Positions 9,334-19,132 are shown, numbered from the stretch's first letter. The stretch is 52,864 bases of DNA from Paraglaciecola mesophila KMM 241 (GCF_000315015.1 NZ_BAEP01000011.1:1-52864); one strand, 5' to 3'. Translations and numbers: made by a program. Notes: generated by a model from the sequence alone, not told the origin.

Positions 9334-10062
9334 TCGAGGGTATTTTAACGAGATTTTCATGTGTATGGGCTCGCCGCCACTACAGCATGCACTCTGAGTT
9401 ATCTATAGGCTGCACACACAGGAGCCTAGGAACTGGAGCATTAGCCTAGTGCCCTTGCGTCGCTCTGCGTCTAACACTTATGATGACCCCTAAGCTTATT
9501 TTATATCCCTCTCAAGGCGTATGCTGCACGAACTCGAAAACGTTTTTCTTCAACAGCTGAAATTTTTTGGAGTCATTTCGCACACCCGAAAGATGGTGCG
9601 CAGCGCCAAGGGCTTTTCAATCTGCTGAAAATCATGCCCTCTTAATCTCACCGTATACCTGATCTATGGCAGGTGATCGGCATTGTTCTGTGGTTTCTAC
9701 ATACATTGTCTAATCGTTAACCATTTGGGGTTGTGTTACTTTCTGCGCCTTAGAGACGGGTGCTTATTTTATGTAGCGATAAGGCATAGAAAGCATTCAA
9801 TTACATCGTCAGTAGTTTTTATCTGACATGTGTAAAAAACTCTCAATTTTTCAGGAAGATACAGGCCTGTTGATGATTAATAATAGGTGGGATAAGCAGT
9901 GAAGCAGTCGTTTATTTTTCTTTATCTTTATGATTCAAAACAGATTTTTAATTGGTGAGCTCCTTATATAGCTTTCTGGCTTAAAAGGTATCGATATTGC
10001 AAATACTGTTTTAGCGCAAGGCCTAAGGTCTTGTTTAACCATTAATTTTAAAGAGAGAAACC
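9334..10062. other. Gene-poor intergenic stretch
   Basis: About 730 bp with no supported gene. A plus-strand frame is open at 9487-9642 (52 codons) but has no start codon or ribosome site and its translation matches nothing I recognise. The last ~100 bp are AT-rich and probably hold the promoter of the small exported protein at 10063. Confidence 0.4.
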
Positions 10063-10407
10063 ATGAAAACCTTATTGTCATTGACCACAGTAATCACTTT
10101 AGCCGCTGGTGGCTTTTTATTGAATGCGCAGGCTGACGAGAGTGTTTCCACCTCAAATACCGCAGCAATGTCGGTAATGCCTGTTGAGCTACAACAGTTA
10201 GAGGCAAAATTGACCGGCATGCAATATGACTTGTCAGACCGTAATACCAAATTGCGTGTTCAACGCGCCGCTTATTATTTTGGTATAGCGCGCAAACATG
10301 CTGATTCAGGTTGGAGTAAAATGGCTGCCGAACAAGCAACACGTGGTCTGTCATTGCTTAAACTAAGTAATATGCAATACTTGCAAAGCGCTAACGTGCA
10401 AATGTAG
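10063..10407 (+). CDS. Small exported protein of unknown function
   Basis: 114 residues. An AGAGAG-type ribosome site precedes ATG 10063. Residues 1-24 are a clear signal peptide (MKTLLSLTTVITLAAGGFLL, cleavage after AQA), so the mature ~90-residue protein is periplasmic or released. The mature part is mostly helical (VELQQLEAKLTGMQYDL, NTKLRVQRAAYYFGIARKHA) and has no cysteine. I do not recognise the family. A hairpin (ggctgcg / cgcagcc, 10425-10447) follows the stop but lacks a T-run. It stands alone in a gene-poor region. Confidence 0.75.
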   Translation: MKTLLSLTTVITLAAGGFLLNAQADESVSTSNTAAMSVMPVELQQLEAKLTGMQYDLSDRNTKLRVQRAAYYFGIARKHADSGWSKMAAEQATRGLSLLKLSNMQYLQSANVQM

Positions 10408-10599
10408 TTTTCGTTAACTCTTTGGGCTGCGAGCCTCAAGCGCAGCCTGGTCGGTCTGTATTTTAGATATCTATGAGCTTCGCTCGCCCTTAGACTGCAG
10501 TTACAACTAGGATTGTATCGAACGCATCCATTACATTTCGCTTCTCGAACAAATATCGCTCGCTCTTCGAACTGGCAGGTAACAGCATTCCTCAAGGTA

Positions 10600-10948
10600 A
10601 GCAGTGTCTACTCTTCGCTAGCGTTGCAACCCCGTTCACCGTTTTCCATTGTGTTATCCCTTTCTGCTAGAACCCATGGCGACGAGCTCGCAGCACCTTA
10701 CCTGTTATAAAGGACAAACAATTTACAAACAGTTAATCGGAGTAGAAACCCCAGTTAAAGGCTTTTTTGAGACTACGCGCAAAATCGCCGTATTCGTTCA
10801 ATAAGCGGCGCTACTAGGGATAGTGCGAGATTACTTTGGCGAACCTATCGCTGAGCTTCGAGCGCCAAACCACGGTGTAGTGTTGATGCTTCGAAACGCG
10901 CCGCCAGCACACAAAGGGGCAGCTTTAATAACCCTAGGCGTCCAATAA
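10600..10948 (+). pseudogene. Remnant of an aspartoacylase/succinylglutamate desuccinylase-like (AstE/AspA, M14) gene
   Basis: Two pieces of a former zinc carboxypeptidase-fold deacylase can be read. The left one (about 10630-10710, frame of 10513) contains LSLSARTHGDELAAPYLL, where HGDE is the family's zinc-binding motif. The right one (10742-10948) reads LLGIVRDYFGEPIAELRAP then NHGVVLMLRNAPPAHKGAAL, the C-terminal beta-barrel seen in these proteins. The ~200 residues normally between them are missing, and a TAA at 10802 interrupts the right piece. So the gene has suffered a large internal deletion and a nonsense mutation. The C-terminal match is strong; the left piece is less certain. Confidence 0.65.
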
Positions 10949-11090
10949 TTCTCTGTGAAGTGCAAATGATATTTGCATTTCAGAGCTTACTAATCTCAAT
11001 ATGAATTCCATGTTTCATGTTATCTTTGCTGGCATAAAATGAGTTTCGAAGATGTTTTCGTTGCTTGATGATGCTTAAAAGGGTTGCGTG

Positions 11091-11513
11091 ATGATTAACA
11101 CCAAAATATACAAAGCGGTTTATGGCCTATCTGAAAAGCTGATGGCGGCTGCTAACAAGAACGATCAGAAGGCGTTTGATCGTCTGTACGATGAGTTGAA
11201 AGCACTTTGTCTTGAGCATCAAAATTCCAACAAAGATCATCCCGAACAGTGGGAAACACTAGCCGATTTCACCGAAGACGTTAGTGATGCTGTGCCTATT
11301 TACCAAAAAGCGTTAGACAAGGCGACAGCGATCAACTCAAAGGACCATATGTCGTCTATCGGTTATTCGATGGCTAAACTGCAAATAGAGTTGAATCGCA
11401 CCGGGGAGGCTATTAAGAACCTACAGGCAGCGAAAATCAGTGCCAATAAAATCGAAGATAAAGAGCTCAAAGCAGAAATTGATGAATTATTAGCATCGTC
11501 GCTCATTGCTTAA
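11091..11513 (+). CDS. Small cytosolic TPR-like protein
   Basis: 140 residues, all helical, with tetratricopeptide-like pairs (PIYQKALDKATAINSKDH, SSIGYSMAKLQIELNRTGEA, IKNLQAAKISANKIEDKELK). No signal peptide. Start ATG 11091 is preferred over the adjacent GTG 11088; an AAAAGG ribosome site precedes it. TPR proteins mediate protein contacts, but the partner cannot be deduced. It is followed 26 bp later by the Trp-rich protein gene and is probably co-transcribed with it. Confidence 0.8.
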   Translation: MINTKIYKAVYGLSEKLMAAANKNDQKAFDRLYDELKALCLEHQNSNKDHPEQWETLADFTEDVSDAVPIYQKALDKATAINSKDHMSSIGYSMAKLQIELNRTGEAIKNLQAAKISANKIEDKELKAEIDELLASSLIA

Positions 11514-11539
11514 TTAGATACTTAGTTAAAGGGCCGTAG

Positions 11540-11755
11540 ATGCATCAAATTAATCCTAAAAAGTTACTCAATAGTAAATGGACGGCGGTAAGGCCTCAGA
11601 ACAAAGAAAAGCACTTCATTGTCTCTGAAATGGAGTTCGATGAAGAAGGTGCAGTTTTAATCTGCTGCATTGAGGCTGTAATGACGAAACGCGCTATCTT
11701 TATAGATTGGCAGGAATTAAAAAACACCAGCCAATGGCACCAAGGTTGGAAATAA
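11540..11755 (+). CDS. TIGR02450-type small Trp-rich protein
   Basis: 71 residues with the hallmark pattern of this small conserved family: NPKKLLNSKWTAVRPQNKEK at the start, FDEEGAVLICCIEAVMTKR in the middle and the Trp-rich end DWQELKNTSQWHQGWK. The family is conserved in gammaproteobacteria and cyanobacteria but has no known function to my knowledge. It follows the TPR gene and ends before a ~260 bp gap leading to the ABC exporter cassette. Confidence 0.88.
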   Translation: MHQINPKKLLNSKWTAVRPQNKEKHFIVSEMEFDEEGAVLICCIEAVMTKRAIFIDWQELKNTSQWHQGWK

Positions 11756-12019
11756 CGTACAGTGCCCGCGATATAATTTGTATATTTAAAATGAGCCAAA
11801 TTGCTCTCCTTCACGTAAAAGCGCGTTAGATATCAATCAGTTTTATATGCTCAGCAGCGATAATCCATTTTAATTTTGCGAATAAATCAGTAAGCTATCT
11901 AGCGTGAATTTGGTACAAGTTACCTTTCACTGTAGAGTTTTCCTGTGATAGCTCAGTTTTTATAAAGTTAACAACATTGAAATTGACCGTGTATTGACGC
12001 CATAAAAGACGAGCCCAAA

Positions 12020-13699
12020 ATGTCCTCCAAAAATATTGACCTAGTTAACTTACGCCAAACCTTGTTTGCGCTATTAAAACCAGAACGTTCGTTTTTTGCT
12101 GTCGTCATCGCCTATAGCGTTGTTATTGGTCTGTTGACGTTAGCGGTGCCGATTGCAGTTCAAACCTTAATCAATACCATCGCCAATATCGCGTCAACAC
12201 GCGCGGTCGCCACGCTTGCGATTGTGCTGTTCAGTACCTTACTGCTTTCAGGCTGCTTTGCTGCCTTGCGCATGCGAGTCATGGAATATTACGAAAGGCG
12301 CATTTATGCGCGCCTTGTAGCCGAGTTGAGTATGCGTACAATCTTAGCCCCTCACAGCTATTTTGAAGGCAGCCAAAACACGTCGATCACTCATCGTTAT
12401 TTCGATATCATGACGTTGCAAAAGAATGTTCCTAGCTTAATGGTTGACGGTATCGCATTGATACTGCAGATGATTGTCGGTTTTACTCTCGTGTCTTTTT
12501 ATCATCCTTTTTTGCTCGCATTTAACCTATGCGTGATTCTGATCATGTATATCATTTGGCGGCTTTGGTCGACCCAAGCCAAAATAACAGCTGTGCGTTT
12601 ATCCGAATCAAAGTACTCTACTGCAAAATGGCTGAGCAACTTGGCATCGGCTAACGACTTCTTAAAATCCTCTTCTCAGTTCGATTATGCAGGCAAGAAA
12701 ACCGAGCGTTATGTGTCTGAATACGTCGACAATCATTCTCGTCACTTTACGTTCACCTTCAAGCAGGTGGTCATGTTTTTGGTGCTATATGCGTTAGCAA
12801 GCTCAGCCTTACTTGGTTTAGGTGGGTGGCTAGTAATCAGTGGGCAATTATCAATCGGCCAATTAGTAGCAGCAGAACTCATCATGGCTGCGGTATTTGT
12901 CGGCTTGTCTCGTTTTAGTCATTACCTAAAACTATATTACGAGTTATATGGCACCGCAGACAAAATTGGTGGTGCAATTAACATCCCCCAAGAGGTGTTA
13001 GAGCAAACATCTAAGCCTGCGCCAGCTGGCGGCACTCTAGAATTCAATAAAGTCATTATTAAACGTAAAAACGAATCATGCCTTATCGACAAAAAAATAG
13101 TCCAAGGGGACAAGTACTTCGTTTCGACTCAGACCAATTGGACCCAACGTACCATCGTTAATTTACTCAAACGGTATGAAGACCCCTCTTCTGGGTGGAT
13201 AAATCTTGATAATAGCGATTTATCTGATTACGACACCTACGATTTACGCCAAGCCGTATTTGTTTTAGACCGTTCGTTGATTATCGAATGCACGATCGAA
13301 GAATATATACATATGTGTGTTCCCGGTGTGTCCACGAGTGAAATTAATAATATTATTGAAAAGGTAGGCTTAACGGATGTAATTAATTCCTTACCGTTAA
13401 AACTAAAAACGCCGATTTCCTCAGTGGGTACACCTTTGCAACCCCTTGAATTCATCTTGCTAAAGTTAGTCGTGGTGATGCTTTCTAAGCCAAAAGTGCT
13501 GGTGATCAACCAGCATTTCGATGCAATCCCGACCATCAGACGAGAGCGTATTTTAGGCGTTATCCAAAATACTGATTTAACCGTATTGTATTTCTCTAAT
13601 GCACCGACAACAGCATTTTTCGATGGCATTATAGAGTTGGAAAGCAAAAAAGAGTCACCTGTTGATACCGTTTCAAATCAGGAGGTGGGCCATGAGTAA
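12020..13699 (+). CDS. ABC exporter-like membrane protein with a degenerate, motif-less ATPase domain
   Basis: 559 residues laid out as a type I ABC exporter: a six-helix transmembrane domain (about 20-300) and a C-terminal nucleotide-binding fold (about 335-545). The NBD can be aligned along its length, but every catalytic motif is gone. Walker A reads VSTQTNWTQRT (368-378, no GxxGxGKS/T). The Q-loop is FVLD. The LSGGQ signature is TPLQPLEF (471-478). Walker B is KVLVINQHFD with D to N497 and E to Q498. The switch His is lost (YFSNA, about 524-528). It cannot bind and hydrolyse ATP in the usual way. It overlaps the HlyD gene by 8 bp, so the partner genes are intact and co-translated. No other ATPase lies in the cassette. 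Confidence 0.88.
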   Translation: MSSKNIDLVNLRQTLFALLKPERSFFAVVIAYSVVIGLLTLAVPIAVQTLINTIANIASTRAVATLAIVLFSTLLLSGCFAALRMRVMEYYERRIYARLVAELSMRTILAPHSYFEGSQNTSITHRYFDIMTLQKNVPSLMVDGIALILQMIVGFTLVSFYHPFLLAFNLCVILIMYIIWRLWSTQAKITAVRLSESKYSTAKWLSNLASANDFLKSSSQFDYAGKKTERYVSEYVDNHSRHFTFTFKQVVMFLVLYALASSALLGLGGWLVISGQLSIGQLVAAELIMAAVFVGLSRFSHYLKLYYELYGTADKIGGAINIPQEVLEQTSKPAPAGGTLEFNKVIIKRKNESCLIDKKIVQGDKYFVSTQTNWTQRTIVNLLKRYEDPSSGWINLDNSDLSDYDTYDLRQAVFVLDRSLIIECTIEEYIHMCVPGVSTSEINNIIEKVGLTDVINSLPLKLKTPISSVGTPLQPLEFILLKLVVVMLSKPKVLVINQHFDAIPTIRRERILGVIQNTDLTVLYFSNAPTTAFFDGIIELESKKESPVDTVSNQEVGHE

Positions 13700-14720
13700 C
13701 GCTCACAGTGATTTTATGGGCGCAATGAAAACCTTGCAAAACTTGAAGGTGCCAAAAACCCATACCACTATTATCTGGCTTGTGGTGACCTTAGTTATTG
13801 CCGCTGTGCTACTGCTAACATTCACCCCTTGGGTGCAAACCGCTTACGGTACTGGCTCCGTTAATTCTCCTGACCCTTTGTATCGTATTCAACCCATCTC
13901 GGCATTGCTTAATGGTCAAATTGAGCAATGGCACGTAAGAGAAGGAGATAACGTCAAAGAAGGACAGCCTATCGTGACCCTAGTTGACGTGGATTCAGAC
14001 CGACTTGAGAAGCTTCGATCACAACAGGTTGCCGCCAATCAGCGTTATGTGTCCAACAAACTGTCAGTGCAAAACGCCCTAAGTAACCTTTCCCGCCAGC
14101 GGAAACTACTGCAAGAAGGGCTAGTCTCACAAAAAGAAGTTGAAGCGGTTGAGATCGCCCTTGAAAAGCTAAAGGCCGAAGCATCAAAAACAGAAGAAGA
14201 CCTTGATACCCTTAAGATGACATTGGCCCGTCAAGAAACGCGCACCAAGTATGCACCAATGGACGGCACGATTGTCAGGCTTCAATCTGGCGGCAGTGCA
14301 ACTTATGTGACTGCCGGCAGCATTTTAGGCTGGTTTGTTCCCGCGAATGTTGAGCGCCAGATTAGTATCAAAATTAATGGTCTGGACGCAGCATTAGCCA
14401 CCAAAGGCAAAAAAGTACGTATCCAGTTTGAAGGTTGGCCAACTTTCCAATTTAGTGGCTGGCCTGGCTTGTCAGTAGGCACGTTTGAGGGTGTGGTGTC
14501 GTTCGTTGAACCAGTGGCAGATCAATTCGGTATGTTCACTGTATGGATTGCCCCTGTAAATACAACCGTGGCTTGGCCAGAACACGAAAGCGCACGTTTA
14601 GGCAGCCGCGTAAGGGCGTGGATCCTCTTAGAAGAAGTTAGGTTAGGGTACGAGTTATGGCGACAATTAAACAACTTCCCTCCCGTGCGTTCCCAAGAGA
14701 CGAGCGAGAGCTCAACCTGA
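13692..14720 (+). CDS. HlyD-family periplasmic adaptor (membrane fusion protein)
   Basis: 342 residues from ATG 13692, which has a strong GGAGGTGGG ribosome site inside the end of the ABC gene. An N-terminal membrane helix (TTIIWLVVTLVIAAVLLLTF) is followed by a lipoyl-like half motif (LLNGQIEQWHVREGDNVKEG), an alpha-helical hairpin (about 100-185, with LVDVDSDRLEKLRSQQ and LSRQRKLLQEGLVSQKEVEA), then the second lipoyl half and a beta-barrel. HlyD proteins bridge an inner-membrane exporter and TolC. It overlaps the TolC-like gene start in TGATG form, so the three genes are a tightly coupled operon. Confidence 0.93.
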   Translation: MSNAHSDFMGAMKTLQNLKVPKTHTTIIWLVVTLVIAAVLLLTFTPWVQTAYGTGSVNSPDPLYRIQPISALLNGQIEQWHVREGDNVKEGQPIVTLVDVDSDRLEKLRSQQVAANQRYVSNKLSVQNALSNLSRQRKLLQEGLVSQKEVEAVEIALEKLKAEASKTEEDLDTLKMTLARQETRTKYAPMDGTIVRLQSGGSATYVTAGSILGWFVPANVERQISIKINGLDAALATKGKKVRIQFEGWPTFQFSGWPGLSVGTFEGVVSFVEPVADQFGMFTVWIAPVNTTVAWPEHESARLGSRVRAWILLEEVRLGYELWRQLNNFPPVRSQETSESST

Positions 14721-16126
14721 TGTATGTTTCTGTGATAAGTGTTTTAGTTTTACTTAGCTTTGCTGCGCCATTAGCTGCATTTACCTTGCAACAATACTTG
14801 TCGTCTGTGGCCAATAACCATCCAGAAATCCTCGCAATCGATGCCACCACAGGGCAATACGGTGCTGACATTCAGTACGCTGATGGTGCGTATGATGCAA
14901 AGTTAGAGCACAATAGTTTTTCCCGTGTAGCCGGCTATTATGATGGCCTACAAGCCTCGCAAAAATACTTAAAACCTCTTGAAGCATACAATGCGGAAGT
15001 TTTCACTGAGTACCGCATTTCAGATGGTGATTTCCCCGTGTACGAGCAAGAATACGCCACTCTTTCTGGCGGCGAAGCCTCGATGGGCGTTAAGTTGTCA
15101 CTGTTGCAAGGCCGCGAAACTGATAAGAATCGTACGGCCATGGCCAGTGCGCGCCTCAAATACAAAAAGTGGGGCCAAGAATCTAAACTGGCCCAAAGCG
15201 AGTTTTATTACTCGGCCATATTGGCCTACTTGGATTGGGTCGAGGCCGTGAGTTACTTCAACAAAATAGAACAGTTAGTTACCGTTAGCATTAATCGCCA
15301 AGAAGGGATCAAAAAACGAGTAGCCGAAGGCGACGTGGCAGAGATAGAACTGTTGGAATTTGAAACCAGATTACTAGAGCGCCAATCATCTCTACTTTCA
15401 GCTGAGCGGAAAGTGCAAGCCAACATGCAAAAATTACGTTATTACATGCACAATGATCACTCAGCTAAAGTACAAGCAACGCAACCGAAAAGCGCGGCAG
15501 AAATTACCTGGCCTGCTTCATTTAACGCAGCAGTACAAACACGAAGAGTTGCTAGCCACCCTGCTTTGGCAGCCAAAGCGCTCGAAATGCAGGATTTAAA
15601 ACAAAAAATGCGCTTAGCGGAAGTCGCACTTTTACCCAAGCTCGATATCGAAGCCAAGGTCGCGCGAGATATAGGCTCAGGCCCCACGTCTTTGCAAGAC
15701 ACTGAGGCCAAGATAGGCCTGTATTTTTCAGTTCCTTTTGACCGCACGCAAGCCAAAGCCAAAAAGAGCAGAACTCAGTATGAAATCTACGCGCTGGAAT
15801 CAAAAACAAACGCATTACGTCAATCAATTGATGCAAAACTACAAGAACGTCTGGTGAATCTGTCCTATGCCAAGCGCTTGCATGATATGCAAGCCAAGCA
15901 GGTCGTATTATCACGCAAGCTGTTTGAACAAGAGCAGCGACAGTTTGAATTTGGTTCAAGCGATTTTTTTATGCTCAACAACCGAGAAGCCGATGCATTT
16001 CAAGCGGAATTAAAAGCCCTCACCACACGTATTAATGTGTTTCGTGAAGAGCTCGCAATCCTCAAAATAAACGCCGTCTTAGACCATCCATTTATTCAGC
16101 AGACGCTTAGAGCGAATGCGGGATAA
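14720..16126 (+). CDS. TolC-family outer-membrane efflux protein
   Basis: 468 residues from ATG 14720 (overlapping the HlyD stop as TGATG), starting with a signal peptide (VISVLVLLSFAAPLAAF). A longer frame from 14657 would lie within the HlyD gene and put charged residues before the signal, so it is rejected. The mature protein has the long helical and duplicated pattern of TolC channels (LKQKMRLAEVALLPKLDIEA; FDRTQAKAKKSRTQYEIYAL). It supplies the outer-membrane exit for the ABC-HlyD pair. No cargo gene with RTX or other type I secretion repeats is seen nearby. Confidence 0.9.
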   Translation: MYVSVISVLVLLSFAAPLAAFTLQQYLSSVANNHPEILAIDATTGQYGADIQYADGAYDAKLEHNSFSRVAGYYDGLQASQKYLKPLEAYNAEVFTEYRISDGDFPVYEQEYATLSGGEASMGVKLSLLQGRETDKNRTAMASARLKYKKWGQESKLAQSEFYYSAILAYLDWVEAVSYFNKIEQLVTVSINRQEGIKKRVAEGDVAEIELLEFETRLLERQSSLLSAERKVQANMQKLRYYMHNDHSAKVQATQPKSAAEITWPASFNAAVQTRRVASHPALAAKALEMQDLKQKMRLAEVALLPKLDIEAKVARDIGSGPTSLQDTEAKIGLYFSVPFDRTQAKAKKSRTQYEIYALESKTNALRQSIDAKLQERLVNLSYAKRLHDMQAKQVVLSRKLFEQEQRQFEFGSSDFFMLNNREADAFQAELKALTTRINVFREELAILKINAVLDHPFIQQTLRANAG

Positions 16127-16165
16127 TCGGCTATTCGGTCAAAGTCAGAGCAGGTCGCAGCATCA

Positions 16166-16612
16166 TTAGCTGGCTAAAAACGCTTCCATCTTGGGCTTTA
16201 TTAACAACGTCATTATGGGGGAGAGTACCAAGGCAACGGGCAGGACCATCAAGTAACTAGCGAGAAAGGCTTGGCTAAATTGTTGCCAGTCGCCCAAGCC
16301 GATATTGCGATACGTTGTACTCAGCGCCATGATGGCTTCCATGCTAAGTGCCATACCGAAACCAAAAATCAGATTTTTGTATAAGCTCGATAAACCGTCA
16401 AACAAGCCTTCAATGACTTGGTGCATCACCCACATCACCGCCACACCCATAGGGAAAATCACGCACACCGCTTGGATAAACGAGAATGCCCACTGGCTTG
16501 CAAAAGCGTCACTAAAGCCAATGTTTGAATACGTCATAATGCCAGTAAACGTGCCGCCAACGAGCGTGACCATAGCGGCCACAAGCAAAATTTTCTTCAA
16601 GGTTTTATGCAT
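16166..16612 (-). CDS. DUF2798 membrane protein
   Basis: 148 residues with four predicted membrane segments in two similar halves (KILLVAAMVTLVGGTFTGIM; FSFIQAVCVIFPMGVAVMWV; LIFGFGMALSMEAIMAL; AFLASYLMVLPVALVLSPIM), a DUF2798 duplication. The function of this family is unknown; no catalytic residues stand out. A clear promoter lies upstream with TTGACA (16684-16689) and TATCAT (16662-16667) 16 bp apart, read leftward. The -35 is embedded in a perfect inverted repeat, so this gene is probably under repressor control. Confidence 0.85.
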   Translation of the reverse strand: MHKTLKKILLVAAMVTLVGGTFTGIMTYSNIGFSDAFASQWAFSFIQAVCVIFPMGVAVMWVMHQVIEGLFDGLSSLYKNLIFGFGMALSMEAIMALSTTYRNIGLGDWQQFSQAFLASYLMVLPVALVLSPIMTLLIKPKMEAFLAS

Positions 16613-16661
16613 AGTGTTTACTCACAATCAACCAGATCCAGAATTGAAATCTGAAACATGG

Positions 16662-16692
16662 ATGATAAAGGTGTAGTTGATATTGTCAACTA
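16662..16692 (-). promoter_or_regulatory. Promoter of the DUF2798 gene with palindromic operator over the -35
   Basis: TAGTTGA-N5-TCAACTA (16674-16692) is a perfect inverted repeat. Read leftward, its right half holds a consensus -35 TTGACA and a -10 TATCAT follows after 16 bp. The size and TTGA-N5-TCAA core resemble MarR-type operators, but no MarR gene is nearby. Confidence 0.6.
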
Positions 16693-16709
16693 TTTTTGGG
16701 CGTTCCCTT

Positions 16710-18062
<1,353 letters not shown>

Positions 18063-18099
18063 TCATTACCCTCTTTATTTTGCTTTGATTGTGTCGGTT

Positions 18100-18139
18100 G
18101 AGCTTTCTAGAGCTTTCTAGAGCTTTCTAGAGCTTTCTA
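18100..18139. repeat. Four tandem copies of a 10-bp unit upstream of gdhA
   Basis: gagctttcta is repeated four times exactly, in the 64-bp gap upstream of gdhA and running into the last codons of the Rnk-like gene (stop at 18127). Copy number could vary by slippage and would change both the Rnk-like C-terminus and the gdhA leader. Confidence 0.85.
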
Positions 18140-18513
18140 CTTTCTACCTTGATAATTTCCACAGACTGCTGGCCGCGCTGGGTTTGCCATTTAATACATT
18201 GGCCTGTACTCAGTCCTATTAAGGCCGAGCCTATTGGCGCGAAGACTGAAATGCTGTCTTCGAACTTTACGCTGTCATGGGGTAAGCATAAGGTTTTGGT
18301 GAATACTTTTTGACTATCTAAAATCTTAAACGTGACCTGGCTACCAATTGCGACCACATTTTCTGGTAGGTCTTTGCACGCCACTATGGTTGCTCGGTCT
18401 AACTCATTTTCGATCGCCCGGATAGCATCAACGGGTAATTTAGATCGCTCAAGTTGGTATTCAAGTTCTGCTAAATCAGCAGTAGAAATAATAATGTCTG
18501 GTTGTTTTTCCAT
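18127..18513 (-). CDS. rnk: Rnk-like regulator of nucleoside diphosphate kinase (GreA/GreB C-terminal fold)
   Basis: 128 residues. An N-terminal helical part (IISTADLAELEYQLERSKLP, ENELDRATIVA) leads to a GreA/GreB C-terminal FKBP-like domain (VAIGSQVTFKILDSQKVFTK, SVFAPIGSALIGLSTGQCIKW). Rnk resembles GreA but lacks the long coiled-coil and binds RNA polymerase. Its last residues come from the tandem repeat. It is followed by gdhA on the same strand. A weaker paralogue lies at 18686-19132. Confidence 0.85.
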   Translation of the reverse strand: MEKQPDIIISTADLAELEYQLERSKLPVDAIRAIENELDRATIVACKDLPENVVAIGSQVTFKILDSQKVFTKTLCLPHDSVKFEDSISVFAPIGSALIGLSTGQCIKWQTQRGQQSVEIIKVESRKL

Positions 18514-18533
18514 AATCTCTTTTCTTCGTATTA

Positions 18534-18560
18534 ACTAAAAAAAGGGGCTCAATTGAGTCC
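18534..18560 (-). terminator. Rho-independent terminator reading leftward
   Basis: GGGACTC-AATT-GAGCCCC (one mismatch) is followed by seven T on the minus strand, just before the Rnk-like gene. It would end transcripts coming from 18686-19132 and the tiny frame at 18549. Confidence 0.8.
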
Positions 18561-18623
18561 CTTAGGTTGACTGGCTATTTTTGTTTTTCTTTGCGCTTTC
18601 TTCTTATCTTTTTCTATTTTCAT
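18549..18623 (-). CDS. Possible 24-residue Lys/Arg-rich peptide
   Basis: ATG 18623, with an AGAGGA ribosome site 10 nt upstream, opens a 24-codon frame beginning MKIEKDKKKAQRKTKIA, and its stop falls in the loop of the terminator at 18534-18560. It is highly basic. It may be a real small protein, or chance in an untranslated end. I recognise no family. Confidence 0.3.
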   Translation of the reverse strand: MKIEKDKKKAQRKTKIASQPKGLN

Positions 18624-18685
18624 GAGCTTATTTCCTCTAAAAATTTCAATACATTTACGTGTATTATTAGCCTTTAAAAGATTAA

Positions 18686-19132
18686 TCACTCCAAGGGACT
18701 ACCCTCCACATTTGCATGACGCAACAACAAAGAATTTTCTATCTCAGTCGCGCTTTGATTTACCACCATAAGCTCCCATTTGAGCTCACCACACGGCCTC
18801 TTTAACGTCACCATGTCCCCACAACGAAGACCCAATAGCGACGCACCGATCATCGAAGTAACGGACACGACACCTTGCGCCGGTTGGGGTCTTTCGGCCA
18901 ACACAATTCGGACCGTTAACGGTTCATTATTGAGCATGTTTCGTAATACAACTGTGCTACCAATACGCACGCAATCTCGATGACATGCGCCTTCTCCGTC
19001 ACAAAACGCCAAGCGATTTAACAGCGAAGACAGCGCCATAGGATTTAATAAAATCCGATAGCCTGCGTCTTGCAGCATAAAGTCAGGTGGACAAAGTAAG
19101 GTTTTAAACAATCTAAAAATACGCATAAGCAC
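18686..19132 (-). CDS. Second Rnk/GreA-like protein
   Basis: 148 residues from a GTG start at 19132 (GGAG 8 nt upstream; ATG 19126 is an alternative without good spacing). The C-terminal half has the GreA/GreB C-terminal fold (RIGSTVVLRNMLNNEPLTVR, GVVSVTSMIGASLLGLRCGD, MVTLKRPCGELKWELMVV) found in Rnk. The N-terminal part is short, so no GreA-type coiled coil is present; the FCDGEGACHRDC stretch contains three cysteines and a His and could bind a metal. It is a divergent paralogue of the neighbour. Its role is unknown. Confidence 0.75.
   Translation of the reverse strand: MLMRIFRLFKTLLCPPDFMLQDAGYRILLNPMALSSLLNRLAFCDGEGACHRDCVRIGSTVVLRNMLNNEPLTVRIVLAERPQPAQGVVSVTSMIGASLLGLRCGDMVTLKRPCGELKWELMVVNQSATEIENSLLLRHANVEGSPLE

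Noticed and set aside
9487-9642. 52-codon open frame in the gene-poor stretch
   Set aside because: No start codon or ribosome site and no recognisable protein features.
11756-12019. Possible cargo gene for the ABC-HlyD-TolC cassette in the upstream gap
   Set aside because: No open frame with glycine-rich RTX repeats or a double-glycine leader was found there or close by.
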